Shown here: positions 7,020 through 15,573 of the stretch, piece by piece
Numbering within the stretch: the stretch's first letter is position 1
Layout: the number at the start of each line of letters is the position of its first letter
NCBI GenBank assembly: GCA_043777815.1
Contig: JAYWHH010000012.1
Coordinates: forward strand, 1-20,507
Direction: 5' to 3'
DNA from: JAXMDS01 sp043777815
GTDB taxonomy: Bacteria > Pseudomonadota > Alphaproteobacteria > Rickettsiales > Rickettsiaceae
Length of the DNA: 20,507 nucleotides
Notes under the pieces: generated by a model
Told to the model about the DNA's origin: nothing
Seen by the model: the letters and a program-made list of their open reading frames with translations, nothing else
Database searches by the model: none
Program-made: the position numbers and the translations under genes

Positions 7020-9503
7020 TTACATATTCCACTCATCCATTTCCTCTGTCATTTTCCCAGTTATTGTTAAAAAGGGAATAGTATTGGTCTGACTATGTTG
7101 TGCATGGATCTGATTATATGTATGACCCTTTTGTGCCAAGATATTATCTTTCATTACGTAAACTATTTCACTCATATCTTCTGGATTATCTGCATTATCA
7201 AACAAATCATTCATATTTACATATGATTTATTTACAACTTGCTTTTGCTGACAATTATCAAGCACCTTCTTTTTCTGACAATTATCAAACATATCAGGCA
7301 ATTCTTCCACCATACGCTTCCCTAAAAAACTATCTTTTTCTGGATTTAATTGACTAACTAGAATATCTGGATTTAATTGATTAACTAGAATATCTGGATT
7401 TAATTGACTAACTAGAATATCTTGTATCTTTAAACTTAACTCATATAATTTAGTCAAGTCTTTCTTTTTGTTTTCATTCTCCGATATCTTAGGAGTTTCT
7501 TCCACCATGCGCCCTTCTAATTCATTCATATTAGGAGATTCTTCCACCATGCGCCCTTCTAATTCACTTTCTTCTTTTAGGCTTTCTAAGCTTTTTATAT
7601 TGGCCAAAATATCATTTATCTTTATATTTAACTCACTTAAAACATCTGTTTTCTTGTAATTCTCTACCAAGCTCAAGGCTTCTTTCATCAAGATCAATGA
7701 TGTATCTTCATCATTTGGATTGTACAGACAAGTCAAGAAGTTACATATATCTAATCCATTTAATGTATTTAAAACGTGCTTTTGATCTTCTATCAATTTC
7801 CAAGCTGCTTGTATTATAGTAGCTGATCCTATTGCATCATTTGGATTGTATAAATAAGTACAAATATCATACATGTATAATCCATCTAATTCATTTAAGA
7901 TCTTTTGTTTATTATGAACGTGAATTAAGCTCCAAGCTTCTTGTATTATAATGGCTGATCCTATTGCATCATCTGGATTGTATAGAAACATAAAAAGATT
8001 ATATATCTGTAATCCATCTAATCCATCTAAATCATTTAAAAGCTTTTTTTTCTTATCTTCATCTATCATGTACCAAGCTTCTTGTATTATAGGAATTGAT
8101 TGGCTTTTATCTCCTGAATTGAGTAAAGGAGTAAAAATATTACTTATCTTTACTGTATCTAATTCATTTAAGAACTTCTGTTTATCTTCTATTAATTCCC
8201 AAATTTCTTGTATTATATATTCTATCTTTCTATCTGCTGAATTTTGTAGAGACATAAAAATAGAATATATCTTAAATGAATCTAATTCATTTAAGATCTT
8301 CTCTTTGTTCTCTTTGTTTATTAATTCCCAAGCTTCTTGTATTATAAGATCTGATGTATTTTTATCTGAAGGATTGTGTAGACAGGCAAAAATATTATTT
8401 ATTTTTATTGGATCTAATGCATTTAAGACTTTCTCTTTGTGATTACTATCTATCAATTTCCAAGCTGCTTGTATTATAAGAGCTGATGTATTTTTATCTT
8501 TTGAATTGTGTAGAAAAGTAAAAAAATCAAATATCCTTATTATATCTAATTCATTTAAGAACTTCTGTTTGTTGTTGCTATTTATCAATTTCCAAGCTTC
8601 TTGTATTATAGGAGCTGATTGACTTCTATTTTTTGAATTGTGTAGAAAAATAAAAAGATTACCTATTCTTAATGTATCTAATTCATTTAAGAACTTCTGT
8701 TTGTTGTTGCTATTTATCAATTCCCAAGCTGCTTGTATTATAAGAGCTGATGCGCCTTTCTCTGTTGAATTGTGTATGTAATAAAAAATATTACTTATCT
8801 GCTCTGCATTTAATTCATTTAAGAACTTCTGTTTATCTTCTATCAATTCCCAAACTTCTTGTATTGTAGGAGCTGATGCATTTTTATCTGTTAGACTGTG
8901 CAAATAAAGAAAAATATCCAATATCTTTGTTTTATCTAATCCATTTAAGAATTCGATCTTCTTTTCCATCATATTCCAAATTTTTTGTGCTATAAGAGCT
9001 GATATACTTTTCTCTGAAGGATTGTGTAGAATAACAAAAAGATCAAATATCCTTATTGTCTTTAATTCATTTAAGAACTGCAATTGATTTTTTACTTTGT
9101 TCCAAGCTTCTTGTATTATAGGAGCTGATGTATGTCTATTTGCTTTATTATTGTGTAGAACAACAAAAATATTGAATACATTTGTTGCATTTAATTCATT
9201 CAACACATATTCTTTATAACTTGGAGATATTAGATTCCATAATTTATATATATAGAATTTTTCTTTTGCAGTATCGTCAATATGTAGAAGCTCCAAGATT
9301 TTATATATTGTTAATACCTCCTTCTTAAGTATTTTTTCTTCTATGCCATTATCATTAGTACTTTTATCCAAAATTTCTTTTATCTCTGCTAGCTTATTAG
9401 TGCCACTATTATGTATGTGAATAATTGAGGCTAATGTGCCACCTGTTACATTGTTTTTTTCTATTTGAGCATTTCTTTTTTCTAGAAACATATGTTCATT
9501 CAT
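7020..9503 (-). CDS. Large helical-repeat protein, intact family member
   Basis: 827 codons from ATG 9503 (an upstream TTG at 9530 also lies in frame, but transcription is predicted to begin at or after it). Residues 1-90: head MNEHMFLEKRNAQIEK and a segment shared with the 5657-6667 product. From about 100 to 610 there are twelve repeats of 41-47 residues, consensus NELDxxxIxNIFxxLHN-x(6-9)-SA.IIQEAWxLI-x(3-6)-KQKFL, plus shorter units at both ends. Each reads as two amphipathic helices, so an alpha-solenoid is likely, comparable in type to HEAT, PPR or OPR repeats; I cannot assign a named family. Then come two 14-residue units (NELEGRMVEEx), three 9-residue units (NPDILVSQL), a DNCQ(Q/K)K pair and the conserved tail VNKSYVNMNDLF...EEMDEWNM. 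There is no signal peptide or transmembrane helix. Such solenoids commonly bind protein or RNA; a role as effector or surface scaffold is conjecture. Confidence 0.85.
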   Translation of the reverse strand: MNEHMFLEKRNAQIEKNNVTGGTLASIIHIHNSGTNKLAEIKEILDKSTNDNGIEEKILKKEVLTIYKILELLHIDDTAKEKFYIYKLWNLISPSYKEYVLNELNATNVFNIFVVLHNNKANRHTSAPIIQEAWNKVKNQLQFLNELKTIRIFDLFVILHNPSEKSISALIAQKIWNMMEKKIEFLNGLDKTKILDIFLYLHSLTDKNASAPTIQEVWELIEDKQKFLNELNAEQISNIFYYIHNSTEKGASALIIQAAWELINSNNKQKFLNELDTLRIGNLFIFLHNSKNRSQSAPIIQEAWKLINSNNKQKFLNELDIIRIFDFFTFLHNSKDKNTSALIIQAAWKLIDSNHKEKVLNALDPIKINNIFACLHNPSDKNTSDLIIQEAWELINKENKEKILNELDSFKIYSIFMSLQNSADRKIEYIIQEIWELIEDKQKFLNELDTVKISNIFTPLLNSGDKSQSIPIIQEAWYMIDEDKKKKLLNDLDGLDGLQIYNLFMFLYNPDDAIGSAIIIQEAWSLIHVHNKQKILNELDGLYMYDICTYLYNPNDAIGSATIIQAAWKLIEDQKHVLNTLNGLDICNFLTCLYNPNDEDTSLILMKEALSLVENYKKTDVLSELNIKINDILANIKSLESLKEESELEGRMVEESPNMNELEGRMVEETPKISENENKKKDLTKLYELSLKIQDILVSQLNPDILVNQLNPDILVSQLNPEKDSFLGKRMVEELPDMFDNCQKKKVLDNCQQKQVVNKSYVNMNDLFDNADNPEDMSEIVYVMKDNILAQKGHTYNQIHAQHSQTNTIPFLTITGKMTEEMDEWNM
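7340..7420 (-). repeat. 27-bp coding tandem repeat (NPDILVSQL) x3
   Basis: Three 27-bp units (7340-7366, 7367-7393, 7394-7420), nearly identical, encode NPDILV(S/N)QL in the C-terminal part of the 7020-9503 product. Confidence 0.9.
7491..7574 (-). repeat. 42-bp coding tandem repeat (NELEGRMVEExPxx) x2
   Basis: Two copies offset by 42 bp (starting 7491 and 7533) share ttcttccaccatgcgccctt on the plus strand. They correspond to the RMDEEAPNVND / GGR region of the frameshifted sister gene. Confidence 0.85.
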
Positions 9504-9531
9504 ATTATATTTGTGCTTAATATATAACAAT

Positions 9532-9561
9532 ATTATATATCATAGTAAACAAATATAACAA
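9532..9561 (-). promoter_or_regulatory. Family promoter (TTGTTA-18-TATAAT)
   Basis: -35 TTGTTA at 9556-9561, 18-bp spacer, consensus -10 TATAAT at 9532-9537, 28 bases before ATG 9503. No clear Shine-Dalgarno sequence is visible between them. Confidence 0.65.
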
Positions 9562-9809
9562 GTATATATTTAATTAAAAATTTTATTATATAGAGTTTAT
9601 ATATTTATATACTAAGCATATTGCTAATATATTTCTGCTTAATATATTTTATAGTTTCATTGAAAATATATTTCTGCTGATGATATTGTCATAGTTTCAA
9701 TAGTTTTTATGTTAGATCGCAATAAAAAAAAATTCATATCTAAATATATTTGTGATGCATACTATGGAATCTTATAGCAGATTATGCATTATAAAAATTC
9801 ATAGTTTTT
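9562..9809. other. Intergenic region between family members
   Basis: AT-rich, non-coding. It shares with the other family spacers the blocks attttattatatagagttta (about 9578-9600), ctaatatatttctgct (about 9632-9648) and ttcaatagtttttat (about 9687-9702). No gene or RNA gene is seen. Confidence 0.5.
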
Positions 9810-12599
9810 TTACTGTGACATATCACTATACATATCTCTTTCGTCGCATATTGGTTGAATATATTCCTCATTCATTCTATCTTCATTCACTTGCCTCTCA
9901 ACTATTCTGTCTTCACTTATCATATTGAAATCATCCATATCTTTTTTATTTTCACATACTACTTTGATCTCCTCCTCGTTCATTTGTATTATATTTTTGT
10001 CCACTTGCATCTTTTTCTCAGCCTCTTTATTTTTACGTATTACTTTTATTGCATCTTCATTTATTGAAAAGAAGTCATATGCTTTTTTTAATATTAATTT
10101 ATCATCCTCATAGATTTGATCTATTGCTTTTTTAACACCCAATTCCTCTTCTATCTTTTTAAACTCCAGCTCTTCTTCTTTCTTTTCCTCTCCTTTTCTT
10201 TCTATATAGTCCATAATCTCATTTATTGTTTTTTCTTTAATTCCCAACTCTTCCATCTGATTTTTAATTGTTTCCTTTGTTTGATCTTCAACTTTTTCCT
10301 TAATTCCTATTTCTTTCATTACTTTCTTTATTACCGTATCTAAATTTTTTGCTCTTTTTATCAAAAGATATATTTCACTTATTAGTTCTTTATCAATTGA
10401 CATTCCCGTCTTTTCTTGAAACTGAAACATTAAATATTGCTTTAATGATCTATACATCTTTGTATCTTTTGATATTTTTTCATTAAACATATTAAATAGT
10501 TCTTTTATTCGATTTTCAAAGTCTATAAATGATATCTCATATACAATTAAAGAATTATAAATTTCATTTGCGATATGTTTTGATATAGGTTCATTAACTT
10601 CATTAAGTAGTTTTTCTATGTTGTCTTGAATCTTGCTCTGCATATCACTTTCTTGCTCTATTGAGGAAAAAATATATTTTAATAATGCTTTATCGAAATC
10701 TTGAAAACATTTTTTAGTTTCTTCAACTGACATATATTCTATATTATAAGAATAGCGTAACATATTGAAATGTTTACTATTGGAACAAAGATGTTGAAAA
10801 AAATCATTACTCATATCTAATTTTTTTAATTGTTTTTTTATATCTAGATTTGTCATATCTTTTTCTCCATTTTCAAAAATGAAATCTAATATTTTTTTGC
10901 CAATGTTTAGTTCTTCTATTTGTTGTTTTAAATCAAGCAAATCTGCCTGCTCTAGTTTATTAAAACTTGTAAATGTTTTGTTTTTATGAATATTAATTCC
11001 TAGATTCATCATAGATTTTTCATAATCTCGTTTATTATGTGTATGATTTTTCATTACAAAAATTATTTCATTTAGTATTGATTTATTACTGTCATATTTT
11101 TTACAATTTTGCTCAATTTTTGACTGCATTTTGTCTTTATATTCTTTGCAATAAAAAATACTTATTAACAAATTTTTATTTATTTTTGTTGTGTCTTTAT
11201 AATATTCGATATTGTTTACTAGGTTTTTACTTTCTATCAGTTTTTTTATTAAGTATATATTTTCTAAGGATATTTCTTCGGCTTTTTTTATATAAAAAGA
11301 TATTTCATTTATCTTGAAATCAAGTCCCAGCTCTTCTCTGTCTGTTTGCTTTTCTATATTTATCTTTGCTTTAATTTGTTCTCTTGTTAATTGTGAATTC
11401 TTGAAAGAAATTTGCAAATTTTTAATTTCACTGTCGAACCTTTTTGTTAAAACATTAGATTCAATGGTCTTTGATGTATTAACAATTAAGCTAAAATTTG
11501 TTGTATAACCATTTTTACTAAATTTTTTAATAAGCATTTTAACCTCATCTATATCTTTTGGTAATGAAAAATTATCTATAGTTTCAAATTGCTCTTGTAC
11601 TTTAATGTATTTAAAAATTTGTACTCTATTAGATTTTAAACATATAAAAAATTTATTTTGTGTTGCGGGTATAAAAGAGCTATGAGCTCTAATATAGTGG
11701 CCATAATTTTTACATGCATTTACTGTGAAGGCAAAATTCATAGTAGTATCTTTATCAAGGTCATAAGATATTTGAATTGCTAACCTATGTTCAAATAATT
11801 GACCATAAGCTGAAACTGATATCTTGTAGTTTTTATTTGAAAAAATAAATTCTTGTAATGAATTGCTATCATTTGGATCTAAAAGTTTTATAGTTTTTCC
11901 TAAACCTGATGGTACAATTTTCATTTTTTTAAATAAGATTTGCTCATTTTTAAATTCGGCATCATTTTTAGCATTACCAGTCGCTTTTGGAATAAATCTA
12001 ATGTCTTTAATTATTTCATCACTATTTACATGTGAAGATTTATTAGAGTTAGTTAATATTTCGTTAGCTTTCAATACAATCATTAAAGGTTCTTGTGAAT
12101 GTTTATATGTAAATTGCATGAAAACTATAGAATTACTAAAAATATTTTGAGCATAAAAAACAGGCTGGTTTGGTAAAAAACTAGTAGCTTTACCTTTTAA
12201 GTCCACAAGTTTATTAATGCTTAGATTACAATCTTTTGATTCATCAATTTTTTCTTCTCCAGAATCTTTTATTTTTTTTGGATCATAATAATAAAAACCT
12301 TTCTTATCTTTACTATATTTAATTATTTTAAAATTTTTTCTATAAGTATTCTTTTCTGGAAAAAAAGTTGCGGCACTTATTATATTTATTTCATTTTCAG
12401 GCTTTAGTTCTTTTAGACCTAAAACTTTACGAATATTAATGTTAAGCTTTACTTCTGCATGGGATTCAAGAGCCACCTCTTCCAATTCTATATCTTGATT
12501 TTCTTCTATTTGCATGTTTTGATTTCTTGCCACTTGCTGTAAGCCTAGATTTTCTTCTATTTGGGCATTTCTTTTTCCTAGAAACATATGTTCATGCAT
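9810..12599 (-). CDS. Large coiled-coil-rich protein with the family head and promoter
   Basis: 929 codons from ATG 12599 (TTG 12626 is in frame upstream, equivalent to the sister genes). Residues 1-15 MHEHMFLGKRNAQIE and the promoter match the repeat-protein sisters, but the rest does not: there are no IIQEAW repeats and no VNKSYVNMNDLF tail. After two QIEEN repeats, residues about 60-330 look globular with mixed beta/alpha character (segments such as GFYYYDPKK and QPVFYAQNIF). Residues about 330-730 are mainly helical and lysine-rich. From about 740 to the end there are charged, coiled-coil-like helices with short repeats (EELGIKEK, KEIGIKEK, NEEEIKVV) and an acidic tail. Two weak internal similarities, around ISFYIKKAEEISLENIYLI and SEIYLLIKRAKNLDTVI, hint at repeated helical units. 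No signal peptide, no known catalytic motif. I do not recognise the family. Confidence 0.85.
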   Translation of the reverse strand: MHEHMFLGKRNAQIEENLGLQQVARNQNMQIEENQDIELEEVALESHAEVKLNINIRKVLGLKELKPENEINIISAATFFPEKNTYRKNFKIIKYSKDKKGFYYYDPKKIKDSGEEKIDESKDCNLSINKLVDLKGKATSFLPNQPVFYAQNIFSNSIVFMQFTYKHSQEPLMIVLKANEILTNSNKSSHVNSDEIIKDIRFIPKATGNAKNDAEFKNEQILFKKMKIVPSGLGKTIKLLDPNDSNSLQEFIFSNKNYKISVSAYGQLFEHRLAIQISYDLDKDTTMNFAFTVNACKNYGHYIRAHSSFIPATQNKFFICLKSNRVQIFKYIKVQEQFETIDNFSLPKDIDEVKMLIKKFSKNGYTTNFSLIVNTSKTIESNVLTKRFDSEIKNLQISFKNSQLTREQIKAKINIEKQTDREELGLDFKINEISFYIKKAEEISLENIYLIKKLIESKNLVNNIEYYKDTTKINKNLLISIFYCKEYKDKMQSKIEQNCKKYDSNKSILNEIIFVMKNHTHNKRDYEKSMMNLGINIHKNKTFTSFNKLEQADLLDLKQQIEELNIGKKILDFIFENGEKDMTNLDIKKQLKKLDMSNDFFQHLCSNSKHFNMLRYSYNIEYMSVEETKKCFQDFDKALLKYIFSSIEQESDMQSKIQDNIEKLLNEVNEPISKHIANEIYNSLIVYEISFIDFENRIKELFNMFNEKISKDTKMYRSLKQYLMFQFQEKTGMSIDKELISEIYLLIKRAKNLDTVIKKVMKEIGIKEKVEDQTKETIKNQMEELGIKEKTINEIMDYIERKGEEKKEEELEFKKIEEELGVKKAIDQIYEDDKLILKKAYDFFSINEDAIKVIRKNKEAEKKMQVDKNIIQMNEEEIKVVCENKKDMDDFNMISEDRIVERQVNEDRMNEEYIQPICDERDMYSDMSQ

Positions 12600-12627
12600 A
12601 TTATGTTTGTGTTTAATATATAACAAT

Positions 12628-12657
12628 ATTATATATCATAGTAAACAAATGTAATAA
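12628..12657 (-). promoter_or_regulatory. Family promoter (TTATTA-18-TATAAT)
   Basis: -10 TATAAT at 12628-12633, 18-bp spacer, -35 TTATTA at 12652-12657, 29 bases before ATG 12599. About 90 bases of flanking sequence match the region upstream of 9503 with few changes. Confidence 0.65.
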
Positions 12658-12869
12658 CTATATTTTTAATTAAAAATTTTATTATATAGAATTTATATAT
12701 TTTTATATTGTATATCATATTGATAATTCACTTTCATTACTGCTAATGATACTGACTGATAATATGTTGGTATTTCTGATGGGGAGCCGTTTCAATAGTT
12801 TTCATACCAAATCACTCTCTTTACTGATTAACTTAAACGTGTTGCGTGGCAATTATTTCGTAAAAGATT
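12658..12869. other. Intergenic region, family spacer
   Basis: Non-coding, AT-rich. The part at 12790-12835 (ttcaatagttttcat...ctgattaact) matches the equivalent position downstream of the tails at 7020 and 5166, supporting the view that 12870-12945 is the end of a family gene. Confidence 0.45.
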
Positions 12870-12945
12870 TTACATATCACTTCCATTCATTTCTCCATTT
12901 CCATCAAGTCCTATAGCAGTAATATCATTAGGCTCTTGATGTTCA
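12870..12945 (-). pseudogene. Possible remnant: C-terminal tail of a lost family member, abutting mnmG
   Basis: In the frame ending at TAA 12870-12872 the translation ends ITAIGLDGNGEMNGSDM, comparable to the family ending LTITGKxTEEMDxxNM, and the DNA from the stop codon inward (ttacata..ac..ccattcat) and the spacer beyond it resemble those of the genes ending at 5166 and 7020. The frame runs back into the 3' end of mnmG without an obvious start. The simplest reading is a family gene deleted except for its last ~25 codons. The protein similarity is short and weak. Confidence 0.4.
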
Positions 12946-14994
12946 TTATAGGATTTTGTTTTTATGTTTCTCTATGTAAACCATAATTGTTGCTATTGCA
13001 GATGGTGTCATGCCCTCAATAGTTTTCATACTAGCTAGATTTACCGGCTGATGTAATGTTAACTTCTGAACAATTTCGTTAGATAAACCTTTAATATCTT
13101 TAAAATCCAAGTTCGTAGGAATTTTAAAACCTTCTTCTTTCAGTAAAAAGTCAATTGCTTGCTTTTGTCTATTCATATATACTGCGTAACTAGCATCTAT
13201 TTGTATATCTGACAGTATTTTGGTATCAAATGATGTTAATTCCAGGGACTCATTGTTTTCAAATAAAATATATAATTCATCTAAATCTAGATTTGGATAT
13301 GAAAGTATCTCAAAAAATGTTCTTCTATCGTTGCCTACATTTAAAGAAGTTTTATGAGCTTTTTTAGTATATTGCTCTACTTTATCCAATTTTTCTTGAA
13401 ATATTGCGGCTCTATTAGCGCCCACACAACCAATTTCTATCCCTATTGGTGTAAGTCTTTGATCCGCATTGTCGCTACGAATTGAAATTCTATATTCAGA
13501 TCGAGAAGTTAAAACTCTGTAAGGTTCAGTGGCTCCTCTTGAAACTAAATCATCTATCATCACCCCTAAATAAGAATTGGATCTTGAAAAATGTATAGGC
13601 TCCAGCCTTTTCACATATCTTGCAGCATTAATTCCTGCTAATAAACCCTGCGCCCCCGCTTCTTCGTATCCAGTTGTTCCATTAATTTGTCCAGCTAAAA
13701 AAAGTCCTTGAACTTTAGTGCCCAGACTATGGTTTAGTTGTCCTTTAGGATTAATATAATCGTACTCAATTGCATAACCCGGTTTTACCATTTCAACCTG
13801 TTCGAGTCCTTTAATTGAACGTAACATTGCCAATTGAACATCTTCATCCAATGAATTAGAAATGCCGTTTGGATAAACTAAATCACTATTTAACCCTTCC
13901 GGTTCTAAGAAAACTTGATGTGAAGCTTTGTCAGAAAATCTGTGTATCTTATCTTCAATTGAAGGGCAGTACCTTGGTCCTGTTGATTCTATTTGGCCGG
14001 AATACATTGCAGATTTATGTAAGTTATCTCTAATAATTTCATGAGTCTTGAACGTGGTTCTAGTTATGTGACACCAAATTTGCGGCACAGAAACTGATTT
14101 GGTCATATATGAAAATGGCTCAGGAAAATCTTCCCCCGGTTGCACATCACATACATCATAATTAATTGATGACTTTAAGATTCTGGGCGGTGTGCCAGTT
14201 TTTAATCGACTACGCTTAAACCCAAGTCGATCCAATGTATTACTCAAAGAGTAAGAGGCCTTGTCTCCCATTCTTCCAGCCCTAATTTTTTTGGAACCTA
14301 TGTGAATTAATCCAGATAGAAAAGTCCCCGTAGTTAGCACTACTGTTTTAGTTGGAATTCTTATTACCATGCCACTTTCATTGGTATCTATAGCATTTTC
14401 TATACTTCTTCCAATGCTTTTTATAATTTCATGGTTTAAATTGTTTGCGTTAATGCTTACTATTACACTTGATACTTTTTCTGATGAATTGGCTGATGAA
14501 TTGGTGCCGTTGGAATCACAAACTTTATATGCATGTCCGTTAGATGACTTGACGCCGTTGGAATCAGATGAATTGACGCCGCTGGAATCGCAAACTTTAT
14601 ATGCATCATTATCGCAAGTTTCTATATCTAAAACCTCGCCCTCAAGAACTGTAAGGTTGGGATATTTTGCAATAATGTCTTGAATTGCCGCTTGATACAA
14701 CTCCCGATCCGCTTGAGCACGCGGACCCCAAACTGCTGGGCCCTTACTTCGATTTAGAACTTTGTAATGAATTCCCGCAAGGTCAATTGCGCGACCCATT
14801 ACTCCATCCAATGCATCAATCTCACGTACTAATGTTCCTTTAGCGACACCCCCAATGGCCGGATTGCATGACATCTGACCTAGGTCATTTTTGTTTAACG
14901 TAATTAAACATGTGGCCACTCCCATTCTTGCCGCTGAAGTCGCAGCTTCTACGCCAGCGTGACCACCTCCCACTACAATTACTTTAAAGCTCAT
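12946..14994 (-). CDS. mnmG: tRNA uridine 5-carboxymethylaminomethyl modification enzyme MnmG (GidA)
   Basis: 682 codons, ATG 14994 to TAA 12946. MnmG, with MnmE, uses FAD, NADH and a methylene-tetrahydrofolate donor to make the xm5 group on uridine 34 of tRNAs, in the cytoplasm. Visible family marks: dinucleotide-binding VVGGGHAGVEAA near residue 7, SCNPAIGGVAKG with the conserved cysteine near 43, GPAVWGPRAQADR near 85, VVLTTGTFLSG near 218, SRLKTGTPPR, RYCPSIEDK with the second conserved cysteine, GLFLAGQINGTTGYEEA, and the C-terminal LTSRSEYR and helical domain ending GMTPSAIATIM. It is about 50 residues longer than usual (~630) because of a Ser/Asn/Asp-rich insertion at about residues 127-173 that contains a 24-residue duplication. 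All core motifs are intact, so it is probably functional. It is single-standing here: the rsmG-parA-parB neighbours often found with mnmG are absent on the downstream side. Confidence 0.97.
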   Translation of the reverse strand: MSFKVIVVGGGHAGVEAATSAARMGVATCLITLNKNDLGQMSCNPAIGGVAKGTLVREIDALDGVMGRAIDLAGIHYKVLNRSKGPAVWGPRAQADRELYQAAIQDIIAKYPNLTVLEGEVLDIETCDNDAYKVCDSSGVNSSDSNGVKSSNGHAYKVCDSNGTNSSANSSEKVSSVIVSINANNLNHEIIKSIGRSIENAIDTNESGMVIRIPTKTVVLTTGTFLSGLIHIGSKKIRAGRMGDKASYSLSNTLDRLGFKRSRLKTGTPPRILKSSINYDVCDVQPGEDFPEPFSYMTKSVSVPQIWCHITRTTFKTHEIIRDNLHKSAMYSGQIESTGPRYCPSIEDKIHRFSDKASHQVFLEPEGLNSDLVYPNGISNSLDEDVQLAMLRSIKGLEQVEMVKPGYAIEYDYINPKGQLNHSLGTKVQGLFLAGQINGTTGYEEAGAQGLLAGINAARYVKRLEPIHFSRSNSYLGVMIDDLVSRGATEPYRVLTSRSEYRISIRSDNADQRLTPIGIEIGCVGANRAAIFQEKLDKVEQYTKKAHKTSLNVGNDRRTFFEILSYPNLDLDELYILFENNESLELTSFDTKILSDIQIDASYAVYMNRQKQAIDFLLKEEGFKIPTNLDFKDIKGLSNEIVQKLTLHQPVNLASMKTIEGMTPSAIATIMVYIEKHKNKIL
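14476..14616 (-). repeat. Low-complexity insertion in mnmG with a 72-bp tandem duplication
   Basis: The segments containing caaactttatatgcat at about 14518-14533 and 14590-14606 lie 72 bp apart and share flanking gatgaattg and ccg(t/c)tggaatc. They encode two AYKVCDS(S/N)G...NSS units. Related MnmG proteins have only a short loop between these two core strands. Confidence 0.8.
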
Positions 14995-15046
14995 TTATAA
15001 CCAGTAGTTAATATATATTAAAGTATACCACCTTGTATGTCTAAGT

Positions 15047-15144
15047 AGGTTCGTTAATTGGATCATTAATTTATGGTTAGCAGGCTCGTTAATTGGATCA
15101 TTAATTTATGGTTAAGTAGGTTCGTTAATTAGATCATTAATTTA
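15047..15144. repeat. 35-36 bp tandem repeat, nearly three copies
   Basis: Units start at 15047, 15082 and 15118, each with agg(t/c)tcgttaatt(g/a)gatca and ttaattta. They lie 50-150 bp upstream of mnmG's start and so span the likely promoter zone of mnmG. Confidence 0.85.
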
Positions 15145-15167
15145 GAATCAAAATCTTATTTTTTATG

Positions 15168-15573
15168 TCAAAGTGTCAACCTACCACCGTATGGAATCAA
15201 CTTTTTTGATACTTTTGACCCTTTTGATGATGAACTTCTAGGTAATTCCTAAGGTTACATAAAAAAGTGCCAACCTACCACCGTATAGAATCAACTTTTT
15301 TGATACTTTTGACCCTTTTGATGATGAGCTTCTAAGGAATTCCTAAGGTTACATAAAAAAGTCTCCGATTTTACGGGGTTTAGACCATTTTTTTAATACT
15401 TTTGACCCTTTTAATGATGAACTTCTAGGGAATTCCTAAGGTTACATAAAAAAGTCTCCGATTTTACGGGGTTTAGACCATTTTTTTAATACTTTTGACT
15501 CTTTTGATGATGAACTTCTAGGAAATTCCTAAGATTACATAAAAAAGTCTCCGATTTTACCGGGTTTAGACCA
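15168..15573. repeat. 93-94 bp minisatellite, four copies plus a partial fifth
   Basis: The landmark ttacataaaaaagt recurs at 15255, 15349, 15442 and 15535 (periods 94, 93, 93). Each unit contains atacttttgacccttt, gatgatgaacttcta and the palindrome aggaattcct. Units 1-2 carry ccaacctaccaccgtat where units 3-5 carry tctccgattttacggggttt, so two sub-types are mixed within one array. Beyond 15573 shorter degenerate copies of (g)tttagacca continue to about 15645. Confidence 0.9.

Noticed and set aside
9855..12150. Several plus-strand Phe/Leu-rich frames
   Set aside because: Antisense of a Lys/Glu-rich gene; no start signals and no continuity.
14369..14683. Plus-strand 104-codon frame within mnmG
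   Set aside because: Antisense shadow over the low-complexity insertion.
12700..15160. Chromosome replication origin near mnmG
   Set aside because: mnmG is close to oriC in many bacteria, but I see no cluster of DnaA boxes (TTATCCACA-like) here.
15168..15573. CRISPR array or gene with 31-residue repeats
   Set aside because: 93-94 bp units without unique spacers; the changing unit length and lack of a long open frame speak against coding.
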